46,479 bases of DNA from CAZYXZ01 sp964651395. Lineage in GTDB: Bacteria; Actinomycetota; Actinomycetes; BP-191. The stretch is from positions 1 through 46,479 of the forward strand of contig CAZYXZ010000017.1 of NCBI GenBank assembly GCA_964651395.1. The letters are read 5' to 3'. Shown in pieces: positions 20,872 to 31,273 of this stretch. The notes under the pieces were generated by a model that was not told the origin of the DNA, searched no databases, and saw only the letters and a list, made by a program, of their open reading frames with translations. A program made the translations under genes and the position numbers. Every line of letters begins with the position of its first letter. The stretch's first letter is position 1.

Positions 20872-21841
20872 CCGCACCGAGGACCCCGCGGTTCACGACG
20901 GCGCCTCCGGCGCCTCGATGGGCGTCGCGGCCAGCGGGGCCGGCAACGTCGGCAGCCCGGTCGTCGCCGCGGCCGCCGGCGGCGAGCTGAGCATGGCGCA
21001 GGCGTCGCTGTGGGGGGACGCCTGGCGCTCGCTCCGGCGCAACCCGCTGTTCCTCGTCGCCGCGACGATCATCGGCGTCTTCACCGTCATGGCCATCTTC
21101 CCGCAGCTGTTCACGCGCGCGGATCCCAACAAGTGCATCCTGGCCAACTCACGGACCCGGCCGAGCGGCGAGCACATCTTCGGCTACGACGTGCAGGGCT
21201 GCGACTACTACGCGCGCGTCATCTATGGCGCCCGGGTGTCGATGGCGATCGGCATCCTCGTCGTCGGCGCGGCGAGTGCCGTCGGCGTCGTGCTCGGCAT
21301 GGCCGCGGGCTACTACGGCGGGAAGGTCGACTCGCTCATCACCCGCGTCACCGACGTCGCCTTCGCGATCCCCACGGTGCTCGGGGCGATCGTGGTGCTC
21401 AACATGTTCCCGACGCGAGGTCTGTTCCAGGTGTCCCTCGTCCTGGTCCTGCTCGGGTGGCCGACCTTTCTCCGTCTGCTCCGCGCGTCGGTGCTGAGCG
21501 TCAAGGAGATGGACTACGTCCAGGCGGCCCGGGCGCTGGGCGCCTCCAACATTCGCATCATGAGCCGGCACATCCTGCCCAACGCGATCGCGCCGGTGAT
21601 CGTCTACGGGACGATCTCCGTCGGGGTCATCATCTCGGCCGAAGCGACGCTGTCCTTCCTCGGTGTCGGTCTGCAGCTGCCGGCCATCTCGTGGGGGCTC
21701 ATGATCAGCGAGGGTCAGGGCCAGGTGCTCGAGGTCCCGCACCTGCTGCTGTTCCCCGGCCTGTTCCTGTCCGTCACCGTGCTGTCGTTCATCCTCATGG
21801 GTGACGCGCTGCGCGACGCGCTCGACCCCAAGCTGCGATGA
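20864..21841 (+). CDS. Oligopeptide ABC transporter, permease (OppC/DppC type)
   Basis: 325 aa second permease, which pairs with the preceding one. A longer hydrophilic N-terminus (about 1-50, Gly/Ala-rich) comes before WRSLRRNPLFLVAATIIGVF and six predicted helices. The EAA loop reads MDYVQAARALGASNIRIM. The C-terminus GDALRDALDPKLR is the family ending. It overlaps its neighbours by eight and four bases, consistent with tight translational coupling. Confidence 0.95.
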   Translation: MSNRTEDPAVHDGASGASMGVAASGAGNVGSPVVAAAAGGELSMAQASLWGDAWRSLRRNPLFLVAATIIGVFTVMAIFPQLFTRADPNKCILANSRTRPSGEHIFGYDVQGCDYYARVIYGARVSMAIGILVVGAASAVGVVLGMAAGYYGGKVDSLITRVTDVAFAIPTVLGAIVVLNMFPTRGLFQVSLVLVLLGWPTFLRLLRASVLSVKEMDYVQAARALGASNIRIMSRHILPNAIAPVIVYGTISVGVIISAEATLSFLGVGLQLPAISWGLMISEGQGQVLEVPHLLLFPGLFLSVTVLSFILMGDALRDALDPKLR

Positions 21842-23058
21842 CGGCGCAGGAGCTGATCGACGGCCCGGAGCCGTCCGGTCAGGTCACCGGCAAGCACCTC
21901 CTCGAGGTGGCGGACCTGCACGTGGAGTTCCGCACCGACTACGGGGTCGTCCGTGCCGTCAACGGGATCAGCTACAACGTCGACGCCGGTGACACGCTGG
22001 CGATCCTCGGCGAGTCCGGCTGCGGCAAGAGCGTGAGCGCCCAGGCGATCATGGGCATCCTGGACAGTCCGCCAGGCTTCGTGACCGGCGGGCAGATCCG
22101 CTTCCGCGGTGACGACATGCTGACGATGCCGGTCAAGGAACAGCGCCAGCTCCGCGGCGACGACATCGCGATGATCTTCCAGGACGCGTTGTCGGCGCTG
22201 AACCCGGTCTACTCCGTGGGCTTCCAGATCGCGGAGATGTTCCGCGTGCACCGCGGTCTGTCGCGCGCCGAGGCGAAGAAGAACGCGATCGAGCTGATGG
22301 ACCGGGTGAAGATCCCGTCCGCCGCCCAGCGGGTCAACGACTACCCGCATCAGTTCTCGGGCGGCATGCGGCAGCGCGTGATGATCGCCATGGCGATCGC
22401 GCTCGGCCCGGCGATCCTCATCGCCGACGAGCCGACCACGGCGCTCGACGTCACCGTCCAGGCGCAGATCATGGAGCTGCTCAAGGATCTCCAGAACGAG
22501 ACCGGCATGGGCCTGATCCTCATCACCCACGACCTCGGCGTCGTGGCCGAGGTGGCCGACCGGGTCGCCGTCATGTACGCCGGCAAGATCGTCGAGTCCG
22601 GCAGCATCCACACGGTCTTCGCCGCGCCGGCCCACCCGTACACGGTCGGGCTCATGCACTCCATCCCCCGGGTCGACCAGAAGGGGATCCGGCTCGAGCC
22701 GATCAAGGGAGCGCCGCCGAACCTGGCGCACATCCCGGCGGGGTGCTCCTTCCACCCACGCTGTCCGATGGCGCAGGAGGTGTGCACGACCGACGTCCCG
22801 CCGTTGCGCGAGGTGCAGCTAGGCCGCCGCAGCGCCTGTCACTTCGCGGAGGAGCTGCTCACGGTGACCGCGCCGCGGGGCCGCGCCCGGCCCGCCGCAC
22901 AGTCCAAGAAGGCCGTGGTGGTCAAGAAGGCCGCCGCCAAGAAGGCCGTCGTGGCCAAGAAGGCCGTGGCCAAGAAGGCCGTGGCCAAGCCCGCGACGCC
23001 GGTGAAGCCGGCGAAGGCCGTCAAGAAGACTCCGCCGCGGAAGGGCAGGCCGCAGTGA
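21838..23058 (+). CDS. Oligopeptide ABC transporter ATPase (OppD type) with Lys/Ala-rich tail
   Basis: 406 aa. The first 350 residues are a normal OppD/DppD: Walker A GESGCGKS, signature QFSGGMRQRV, Walker B LIADEPTTALD, and the C-terminal oligopeptide-type Cys motif CSFHPRCPMAQEVC. Residues about 356-406 form a tail of KKAV/KKAAAKKAV repeats with prolines, very like actinobacterial histone-H1-like or HupB tails and not part of the transporter fold. Such a tail could bind acidic lipids, nucleic acid or the ribosome; this is unknown. The start overlaps the permease stop (ATGA), and the stop overlaps the second ATPase (GTGA). Confidence 0.93.
   Translation: MTAQELIDGPEPSGQVTGKHLLEVADLHVEFRTDYGVVRAVNGISYNVDAGDTLAILGESGCGKSVSAQAIMGILDSPPGFVTGGQIRFRGDDMLTMPVKEQRQLRGDDIAMIFQDALSALNPVYSVGFQIAEMFRVHRGLSRAEAKKNAIELMDRVKIPSAAQRVNDYPHQFSGGMRQRVMIAMAIALGPAILIADEPTTALDVTVQAQIMELLKDLQNETGMGLILITHDLGVVAEVADRVAVMYAGKIVESGSIHTVFAAPAHPYTVGLMHSIPRVDQKGIRLEPIKGAPPNLAHIPAGCSFHPRCPMAQEVCTTDVPPLREVQLGRRSACHFAEELLTVTAPRGRARPAAQSKKAVVVKKAAAKKAVVAKKAVAKKAVAKPATPVKPAKAVKKTPPRKGRPQ
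22903..23040 (+). repeat. Imperfect AAGAAGGCCGT repeats coding for the OppD tail
   Basis: The 3' end of the oppD-like gene is built from degenerate 12-18-bp units around AAGAAGGCCGTGGCC, giving KKAV(A) repeats. Such arrays can change length by slippage, so tail length may vary between strains. Confidence 0.75.
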
Positions 23059-24074
23059 TCGGCGAGACGTTGCTGCGCGTCGACGACCTGGTGAAGCACT
23101 TCCCGGTCCGCGTCGGCATCCTGTTCAAGAAGCAGGTCGGCGCGGTCAAGGCCATCGACGGCGTGTCTTTCGAGCTGCGTCGTGGCGAGACGGTCGGGCT
23201 CGTGGGGGAGTCGGGTTGCGGCAAGTCCACCGTCGCCAAGGTGCTCATGGGTCTCGAACGGCCCACCGGCGGCCGCGTGTTCTACCGCGACAAGGACGTC
23301 TTCTCGATGTCCTCCCGCGAGCTGCGCGACCTCCGCCGGCAGATGCAGATCATCTTCCAGGACCCGTACTCGTCCCTGAACCCGCGCATGACGGTCGGCG
23401 ACATCGTCGCGGAGCCCTGGGAGATCCACCCCGACGTCGTGCCGGCCAAGGAGCGGCGGCAGCGCGCGGAAGAGCTGCTGCAGACGGTGGGCCTCAACCC
23501 GGACTACCTGAACCGCTACCCGCACCAGTTCTCCGGCGGGCAGCGGCAGCGCATCGGCATAGCCCGCGCCCTCGCCCTCGAGCCGGACATCGTCATCTGC
23601 GACGAGCCGGTGTCGGCGCTGGACGTGTCCGTGCAGGCGCAGGTGGTGAACCTGCTGGAGGACCTGCAGGACAAGCTCGGTCTGGCCTACCTGTTCATCG
23701 CCCACGACCTGTCCGTCGTCCGCCACATCTCCGACCGGGTCGCGGTCATGTACCTCGGCAAGATCGTGGAGTTCGGCGACGAGGCACAGGTCTACGAGCG
23801 GCCGATGCACCCCTACACGCAGGCGCTGCTGTCCGCGGCGCCCAACCACGACCCCGCGGTCCGTGGCAACCGGCAGCGCATCCTGCTCACCGGCGACGTG
23901 CCCAGCCCCACCAACCCGCCGTCCGGCTGCCGGTTCCGCACGCGGTGCTGGAAGTTCAAGCAGCTGACCGAGGCGGAGCAGCAGCTCTGCATCGACGAGG
24001 AGCCGGCTCTCGAGCCGCGCGGCGGCGCCCAGCCGGTCGCCTGCCATTACGCTGAGGTGCTCGCAGTAGTCTAG
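23055..24074 (+). CDS. Oligopeptide ABC transporter ATPase (OppF type)
   Basis: 339 aa second ATPase, which with the OppD-type subunit powers uptake. Walker A GESGCGKST, signature QFSGGQRQRIGIARAL, Walker B IVICDEPVSALD and the C-terminal CRFRTRCWKF…LCIDEEP motif are present. The GTG at 23055 overlaps the previous stop (GTGA). Unlike its partner it has no basic tail. It is the last gene of the transporter; secG follows after 38 bases. Confidence 0.95.
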   Translation: MIGETLLRVDDLVKHFPVRVGILFKKQVGAVKAIDGVSFELRRGETVGLVGESGCGKSTVAKVLMGLERPTGGRVFYRDKDVFSMSSRELRDLRRQMQIIFQDPYSSLNPRMTVGDIVAEPWEIHPDVVPAKERRQRAEELLQTVGLNPDYLNRYPHQFSGGQRQRIGIARALALEPDIVICDEPVSALDVSVQAQVVNLLEDLQDKLGLAYLFIAHDLSVVRHISDRVAVMYLGKIVEFGDEAQVYERPMHPYTQALLSAAPNHDPAVRGNRQRILLTGDVPSPTNPPSGCRFRTRCWKFKQLTEAEQQLCIDEEPALEPRGGAQPVACHYAEVLAVV

Positions 24075-24112
24075 GAACCCTCCCGCAGACCCTCTCCGAA
24101 GGAATCCGCTCC

Positions 24113-24346
24113 GTGATCACCCTGTCCACGGTCCTGCTCGTCATCTCGAGCCTGTTGCTGATCCTGCTGGTGCTCCTGCACCGCGGGAAGGGTGGCGGCC
24201 TGTCGAACCTGTTCGGCGGGGGTGTGACGTCGTCGCTCGGCGGCTCGTCGGTCGTCGAGAAGAACCTCGACCGGCTGACGATCGGCGCCGGGATCATCTG
24301 GTTCGCCTCGATCATCGCTCTCGGGCTGCTGCTCAAGCAGGAGTGA
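24113..24346 (+). CDS. secG: Preprotein translocase subunit SecG
   Basis: 77 aa SecG, the small non-essential partner of the SecYEG channel. Two hydrophobic helices (about 4-22 and 55-73) flank the conserved LHRGKGGGLSNLFGGG loop. GTG start, with GAAGGA upstream. In many actinobacteria secG directly follows tpiA; here a transporter operon lies between them. The stop overlaps the next gene (GTGA). Confidence 0.96.
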   Translation: MITLSTVLLVISSLLLILLVLLHRGKGGGLSNLFGGGVTSSLGGSSVVEKNLDRLTIGAGIIWFASIIALGLLLKQE

Positions 24347-26037
24347 CCCTGCTTCCTCGGCGGGCGCTGCGCGCGGGCGCAGGCACCCTGACGCTGGCGC
24401 TGCTGCTCACCGGTTGCCCCTCGAAGGGCAAACCCTCGCCGACGCCGCCGACCGTGACGCCGAGCGGGTCCACGACCGCGCGGCCGGAGTTCTCCCTCGC
24501 CGACCTGTACGCCGAGCGCGCCGTGGCGCCGCCCGGCCGCCGGGGCGGTACGGCGCGGATCGCCGTGGAAGGCGCGGTGGGCACGCTGGACACGTTCGCC
24601 CCGGGTGGCGACACGCCCGCGGCGCGCGACCTCGCCCCGCTGTGGCTGCCCGGTCTCTACCGGCGGGAGGCAGCCGGGAAGCGGTCACCGTGGCTGGCGA
24701 CCGGGCCGCCGCGACCGACCGCGGACGGCCGGCGTGTCGTCATCGACCTCCGCGCGGACGCCCGCTGGTCGGACGGGACGCCGATCACCTCCGCGGACGT
24801 CGCGGCGACCTGGCGGTATGCCAGCGAGCGCCCGGGACCGTGGCGGACGGCGTACCGGACGCTGGCCGGGGTGGAGACCCCGACGCCGCAGCGGGCGGTC
24901 CTCGTCCTGCGCAACCCGTCGCTGACCTGGACCACGCTGTTCACGGCGCCGACGGGTGTGCTTCCGGCAGCCCGGATCGCCACGCAGCCGCCGACGCAGT
25001 CCTACGACCTCGCGGTCACCGGCGGCCCGTTCCGGCTGGCCGGGCGGGAGACCGGGCTCGTGACCCGCTGGCGGCGGACGCCGCACCCGTGGCCCGGGTC
25101 CGACCCGCTCCTCGACGGGGTGGACGCCACGGTCGTCACCGACTTCACCACCGCCGCCCGGCTGGTGGCCGGGGGGCAGCTCGACGGCCTCGCGACCTAC
25201 GCCGCCGTCGGTGCCGAGGAGCGGATGCGACGCAACGGCGTGACCCCCGTCCCGGGGGAGCGGACCGGTGCGAGCATCGTCGTGCTGAGCATGGCCACCG
25301 ACCGCGCACCGCTCAACGACCGCCGCGTGCGGCAGGCGATCGCGGCCGCGCTGGACCGCTCGGTGTTCGGGTCGCGGCTGCTGCGCGCGGACGGGGCGAC
25401 GGCCCACGATCTCGTGCCGAGCGGACGCCCCGGGCACCGCGCACCATTCGCCCGATGGCGCGGCGACCTCGCGGCGGCGAAGCGGCTGCTGGGTGACGCG
25501 GGCTGGCGGGAGCAGAGCGGAGGCCGGCCACGCCGCAAGAGCGGCGCGGAGCTCACCCTCGTGCTGGCCGTGCCGTCGCCCTCCGACGTCAACGACATCG
25601 TGGTGCGCGGCATCCAGGTCCAGCTGCGTGCGCTGGGCGTACAGCTCGACCTGGCCACGGCGTACGCCGACCAGGCGGCCGAGCTGGCCCGGGCTCGGCA
25701 GGCAGACCTGTCCATCGCCCGCTGGGACACGGACATCGTTGCCGACCTCGGAAGGCTGTTCGCCTCGACGGCCGTCGCCCCGGCTGGGGCAGGCACCGCC
25801 CGCTGGAAGGACGGTGAGACCGACCGGCGGCTCAACGTGCTGTCCCTCGTGGCCACGCCGGGCCAGCTGGACGCTCCCGCCGCGGCAGTGGTGGACCGGC
25901 TCGCCGACCAGGTCCCGGTGCTCCCGCTCTACAGCGTCCACCCCGTGCTCGGGGCCGGGAAGATGACCCTGCCGGCGCCGCTGTCCGGGTACGGCGGACC
26001 GTTCGCCGCTGTCGACCGCTGGGCTATGACGGGCTGA
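24343..26037 (+). CDS. Orphan extracellular solute-binding lipoprotein (SBP_bac_5 family)
   Basis: 564 aa. Signal peptide with lipobox LLLTGC (Cys25) followed by a Pro/Thr linker, so a membrane-anchored outer-face protein. It carries SBP_bac_5 landmarks (LRADARWSDGTPITSADVAATWRY, NDRRVRQAIAAALDRSVFG) but is clearly different from the binding protein at 18225, being more Arg/Pro-rich and lacking the long Lys-rich parts. No permease or ATPase follows. It is coupled to secG by a GTGA overlap. It may feed the nearby Opp-type transporter or serve another role; this is not known. Confidence 0.85.
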   Translation: MTLLPRRALRAGAGTLTLALLLTGCPSKGKPSPTPPTVTPSGSTTARPEFSLADLYAERAVAPPGRRGGTARIAVEGAVGTLDTFAPGGDTPAARDLAPLWLPGLYRREAAGKRSPWLATGPPRPTADGRRVVIDLRADARWSDGTPITSADVAATWRYASERPGPWRTAYRTLAGVETPTPQRAVLVLRNPSLTWTTLFTAPTGVLPAARIATQPPTQSYDLAVTGGPFRLAGRETGLVTRWRRTPHPWPGSDPLLDGVDATVVTDFTTAARLVAGGQLDGLATYAAVGAEERMRRNGVTPVPGERTGASIVVLSMATDRAPLNDRRVRQAIAAALDRSVFGSRLLRADGATAHDLVPSGRPGHRAPFARWRGDLAAAKRLLGDAGWREQSGGRPRRKSGAELTLVLAVPSPSDVNDIVVRGIQVQLRALGVQLDLATAYADQAAELARARQADLSIARWDTDIVADLGRLFASTAVAPAGAGTARWKDGETDRRLNVLSLVATPGQLDAPAAAVVDRLADQVPVLPLYSVHPVLGAGKMTLPAPLSGYGGPFAAVDRWAMTG

Positions 26038-26066
26038 GCGCTTACACTGACAGCCATCCCCACAGC

Positions 26067-26106
26067 CCGCCGACGGCGGACACCCATGGCCCGCCGCTGG
26101 CGGGCC
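26067..26106 (+). promoter_or_regulatory. Two hairpins in the rbpA leader
   Basis: The 118-bp gap before rbpA holds CCGCC-GAC-GGCGG (26067-26079) and a stronger GGCCCGCC-GCT-GGCGGGCC (26088-26106, eight perfect pairs). A -10-like TACACT is at 26043-26048 but no clear -35 was found. The hairpins could end the upstream transcript or shape the rbpA leader. Confidence 0.35.
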
Positions 26107-26155
26107 GCTGCGCCCGAACCGGCCCGGTGGGCCGACACAGCGAGGAGTGCACCAG

Positions 26156-26488
26156 GTGGCAGGTGGCAACGCGATCCGGGGCAGCCGGGTCGGCGCCGGT
26201 CCCATGGGAGAGGCGGAGCGCGGCGAGGCCGCTCCCCGCAAGCGGATCTCGTTCTGGTGCGCCAACCAGCACGAGACGCGACCCTCCTTCGCGGAGGACG
26301 CACCCATCCCCGATGTCTGGGACTGCCCGCGTTGCGGCTACCCGGCCGGCCGGGACCGCACCAACACTCCGGCCCCACCCAAGACGGAGCCGTACAAGAC
26401 GCACCTCGCCTACGTCCGTGAGCGCCGCAACCAGGCCGACGGCGACGCGATCCTCGCCGAAGCCATCGCCAAGCTCAGGGGTAAGTAG
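26156..26488 (+). CDS. rbpA: RNA polymerase-binding protein RbpA family
   Basis: 110 aa. RbpA binds the RNA polymerase beta subunit/sigma and stabilises the open promoter complex in actinobacteria. This form begins MAGGNAIRGSRVGAGPMG and has FWCANQHET…WDCPRCGYPAG, a CxxC zinc-type knuckle, and ends EPYKTHLAYVRERR…LRGK. It is the type linked to secG in Streptomyces-like genomes; whether it is the main RbpA or a paralogue cannot be decided here. GTG at 26156 is chosen because GAGGAG lies eight bases upstream and relatives start there; a GTG at 26147 overlaps that site. The 3' end overlaps pgl convergently by 14 bases. Confidence 0.88.
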   Translation: MAGGNAIRGSRVGAGPMGEAERGEAAPRKRISFWCANQHETRPSFAEDAPIPDVWDCPRCGYPAGRDRTNTPAPPKTEPYKTHLAYVRERRNQADGDAILAEAIAKLRGK

Positions 26489-27236
26489 GCACCTGCGCAC
26501 CCGCGGCGCGGTCCAGTAACCACAACGTCCTTCGGCGGCCTCTCACTCCGGCAGCCGGTACCTGCGTCGGGCCTGCCCCGCTGAGGGCGAGAGCGACGGC
26601 AGCGGCCTTGTCGGCGCCGGCGACGAGGAACCACACCTCCCGTGCCGCGTTGATCGCGTCCAGCGTCATCGTCAGGCGGGTCGGCGGCGGCTTCGGCGCT
26701 CCGTGCACCGCGACGACCGGCCGGGTGTCGTGCACGGCGGCGAGCTGCGGGAACAGCGACGCGACGTGCCCGTCCGCACCCAGGCCAAGGAGGAGGACGT
26801 CGAACGAGGGCACCGGCCCGTGGTCCTCGTGCTGCGTCGCGCGGGCCAGCGTCGCGGCGTAGCGCTCCGCGGCCGTCTCCGGGTCATCGCCGTCCGGCCC
26901 GTCCGTTCCGGGCATCGCGTGGAGGCGGGCCGGATCCACCGGAACGTGGTCGAGCAGCGCGGACCGTGCCTGCGTGTCGTTGCGGTCTGCGTGACCGGAC
27001 GGCAGGAAACGCTCGTCGCCCCACCACACGTCGAGCCGCCCCCAGTCGACGGCGTCGCGCGCCGGCGTGTCGCGCACCGCGGCCAGCGTGGCGATCCCGA
27101 TCCCGCCTCCGGTGAGGACGACGGAGGCGCTGCCACGAGCGGACTGCACGTCTACGAGGTGGGTGATCAGCCGCGCGGCCGCGGCACGGGCCAGCAGCTG
27201 GGCGTCGCGGTGCACCAGCACCGCGGGGGCCGTCAT
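26475..27236 (-). CDS. pgl: 6-phosphogluconolactonase
   Basis: 253 aa, DevB/SOL family. It hydrolyses 6-phosphogluconolactone, the second step of the oxidative pentose-phosphate path. It shows VVLTGGGIGIATL, WWGDERFLPSGHADRND and LLLGLGADGHVASLFP, the substrate-binding and active-site motifs. The ATG overlaps the opcA stop (ATGA). It is the last gene of the tkt-tal-pgi-zwf-opcA-pgl operon. Confidence 0.95.
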   Translation of the reverse strand: MTAPAVLVHRDAQLLARAAAARLITHLVDVQSARGSASVVLTGGGIGIATLAAVRDTPARDAVDWGRLDVWWGDERFLPSGHADRNDTQARSALLDHVPVDPARLHAMPGTDGPDGDDPETAAERYAATLARATQHEDHGPVPSFDVLLLGLGADGHVASLFPQLAAVHDTRPVVAVHGAPKPPPTRLTMTLDAINAAREVWFLVAGADKAAAVALALSGAGPTQVPAAGVRGRRRTLWLLDRAAGAQVPTYP

Positions 27237-28151
27237 CGCCCGGTCCCGACCCGGTCCAGCGCGAGCAGCGTGGCCGCGTAGGTCTCGTCCGGGTCGAGCC
27301 GGCGCAGCTCCTCGGCGAGCAGGTCGGAGACCGTGCGTCGCCTCAGGCCGACGCCGCGGTCCGGCTGCCCGGTGCGTGAGAGCGTCGCGCGCTCGCCGTC
27401 CGGCCGGGTGAGGGCGATCTCACCGTGCACCGTCTCGANNNNNNNNNNCGCGCGGCGGTGATGCCGGGACCGCGGCTGGCGCGCAGCTCCACGGGTACGT
27501 CCAACCGATCGGCAAGCCAGGCGGCCAGCAGGGGCCCGCTCGGGTTGGCCCGCGGCGCCGCCACCGAGGCGGAGACGATCTCGTCGTACGGCTCGTCGAG
27601 TGCGGCAGCCAGCACGGCACGCCACGGTGTGAGCCTGGTCCACGCGAGATCGGTGTCGCCGGGCTCGTAGTGCCGGGCGCGCAGCGTCAACCGGGTGACG
27701 GGGGAGGGCTCCGCCGCGGCGTCCGTGACCCGGCGGTGCGCGAACCGGCCGAGCGGCGAGTCGGCGGTGTGGTCGGGCGACCCCGCGGTCCACCACACGA
27801 CGACCGGCGCGTCGGGCAGGAGGAGCGGTAGGACCACCGAGTCGGCGTGCTCGGCCAGGTCGCCGTACAGGCGGAGCACGACCTGCTCGCCGCTGCCTGC
27901 GGCACCGCCGACGCTGACCTCGGCATCCAGCCGCGGCCGGCTGGACGGGGCGCGCGGGATCACCGCGATGACGCGGCACGGATGCTGCATGCCGGCCTCC
28001 GCGGCGGCCTCGACGCAGCTCGCCTGCGCGCGCTCCTCGGTGAGCACTACCAGGGTCAGCACCATGCCGAGCGCGACCGATCCGGCGCGCCGGCGTTCGC
28101 GGGCCAGCGCGGCGCCCACGTCCTGCGCGGTGGTTCGTTCGAGGAGCACGC

Positions 28152-28155
<4 letters not shown>
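27233..28155 (-). CDS. opcA: Glucose-6-phosphate dehydrogenase assembly protein OpcA (interrupted by an assembly gap)
   Basis: OpcA is an actinobacterial/cyanobacterial factor that activates glucose-6-phosphate dehydrogenase. The first about 235 residues (from GTG at 28155) read MSVLLERTTAQDVGAALA … PDAPVVVWWTAG … GPGIT, and the last about 68 (ETVHGEIALTRPDGERATLS … SDLLAEELRRLDPDETY) are in another frame relative to the 10-N gap. The phases need a true gap of 2 bases modulo 3. By comparison with the family a join such as GITAARLETVHG would fit a gap of only two bases, so the gene is probably intact. It overlaps zwf (GTGA) and pgl (ATGA). Confidence 0.92.
27439..27448. other. Assembly gap (10 N) inside opcA
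   Basis: Ten undetermined bases. Codon phase on the two sides shows that the true length is not 10 but 2 modulo 3 if opcA is intact. No repeat was seen at the gap edges. Confidence 0.95.
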
Positions 28156-29665
<1,510 letters not shown>

Positions 29666-29669
<4 letters not shown>

Positions 29670-31273
29670 TCCGGTTCGAGTGCCCCGAGGAGCTCCTGCC
29701 AACCCGCGCCCCGGTCCGTCAGGTGCAGGCGGAGCACCGGACGGCCGCGGTCGTGCAGGGCGCCGCGGTCGCCGAGCGCCTGCGCCATCTGCAGGCGGCC
29801 CAAGGAGAACGGACGGTCGGGGACGGCCACGTCGTGGACGACAGCACCCGTCAGCTGGAGGAAACAGCCGACCGCTGGGCCACCCTTGTGCAGCTGACCG
29901 GTCGAGTGGAGGAAACGTGGTCCCCAGCCGAAGGTCACCGGCCGTGCCGTCCGCTGCGCGAGCAGGGCTCGCAGCTGCCCGGCCGGTTCATGCTGCGCGC
30001 GATCGAGGTAGGCCATGACCGCGAGGTATCCCGTGGCCGGGATCGTGGCGAGCAGCGCGTCGACGGCATCCGCGACGGTGCTGCCGCCGGCGCCGAACAC
30101 CTGCACGGCTCCGGCCACCAGGTCGGGCACCGGTTCCTCCCATCCCTCGTCGAGCAGCCGCTGGGTGTTGGCCTTGCTCTCTGCGACGTTCGGCTCGTCG
30201 AAGGGATTCACCTTCAGCACGTGCGCGGCCACCGCGGTCGCGTACTCCCAGACCAGGAACTGTGCTCCCAGCGGGCCCGACACCGACGTCGCGGTCGCGG
30301 CCGGCGCGCCGGTCCGCACCTGGTGGGCGTCCGGACCGGTGTACCCGCCGACGACCGGCAGCAGCCCCTTGCCCTGCTTGCCCGTCGACTCGGCGATGAG
30401 TTGCTCCGCCCAGTCCCCGAAGGCGCCGAGCTCGTCGGTGACGATGCCGACCTTGTCGCGGCCGGCCACGGCGTTGCCGCCGAGTGCCGCGCCGAGGTCG
30501 AGGCCGGGGTTACCCACGGGCTGCGCCAGATCGGGCAGTACGGCGGCGGCGTCGTCGAGCAGCCGCGTCACGTCGGCGCCGGCCAGCGCGGCCGGGACGA
30601 GACCGAAGGCCGAGAGCGCCGAGTAGCGGCCGCCCACGTCGGGCTGCGCGAGGAAGAGCTCGCGGCAGGCGGCCGAGGTCAGCGGCGAGCCGGGGTCGGT
30701 CACCACGACGATCCGGCCCGCCGGGTCGATGCCCGCGGCGGCGAAGGCCGACACCCAGATGCGGTGCAGCGAGTCGGTCTCCAGCGTCGTGCCCGACTTG
30801 CTGGAGACGACGACCACGGTGTGCTCCAGGTCGGTCAGCGCGGCTTGGACCTGGTGCGGGTCGGTGGTGTCCAGCACGGTGAGACTGCCGGGCGCGATGA
30901 CCTCGGGAGCCAACGACGAGCCGCCCATGCCGCAGAGGACGACCCGCGTCAGCCCCTCGGCCTGCAGCTGGTCACGCAGCGCGTCGAGCCGGGGGAGCAG
31001 CTCACGCGACGTCGTCGGGAGCGCGAGCCAGCCCAGCCGGTTCGCCGCGACCTCCTCCGCGTCCGCGCCCCACAGCGCCGGGTCACCGGCGGAGAGCCGC
31101 TCGGCCACCCGGTCCTGGCGTGCGGCCCGGCGTGCGGCGTCCCGCGGCCCGGTGAGGGCGTACCCCCGGGTCACGACGCGTACCGGCCCCTGCGGCTCCG
31201 GCTCCGGCTCGGCGGCGTAGAGGACGGGAGCAGCCTCCCGAGGAGCCCGCTCGCGATGCGGCCGTTCGGTCAC
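29666..31273 (-). CDS. pgi: Glucose-6-phosphate isomerase
   Basis: 535 aa, interconverts glucose-6-phosphate and fructose-6-phosphate. Sugar-isomerase features are LCGMGGSSLAPEV, VSSKSGTTLETDS and a C-terminal LHSTGQLHKGG. It belongs to the longer divergent type usually found between tal and zwf in actinobacteria, with an Arg/Pro/Glu-rich N-terminal extension (1-35). GTG start overlapping the tal stop (GTGA). A second, classical Pgi may exist elsewhere in the genome. Confidence 0.92.

Noticed and set aside
22903..23040. CRISPR-like array
   Set aside because: Units are short, degenerate and in frame, coding for KKAV repeats; there are no spacers.
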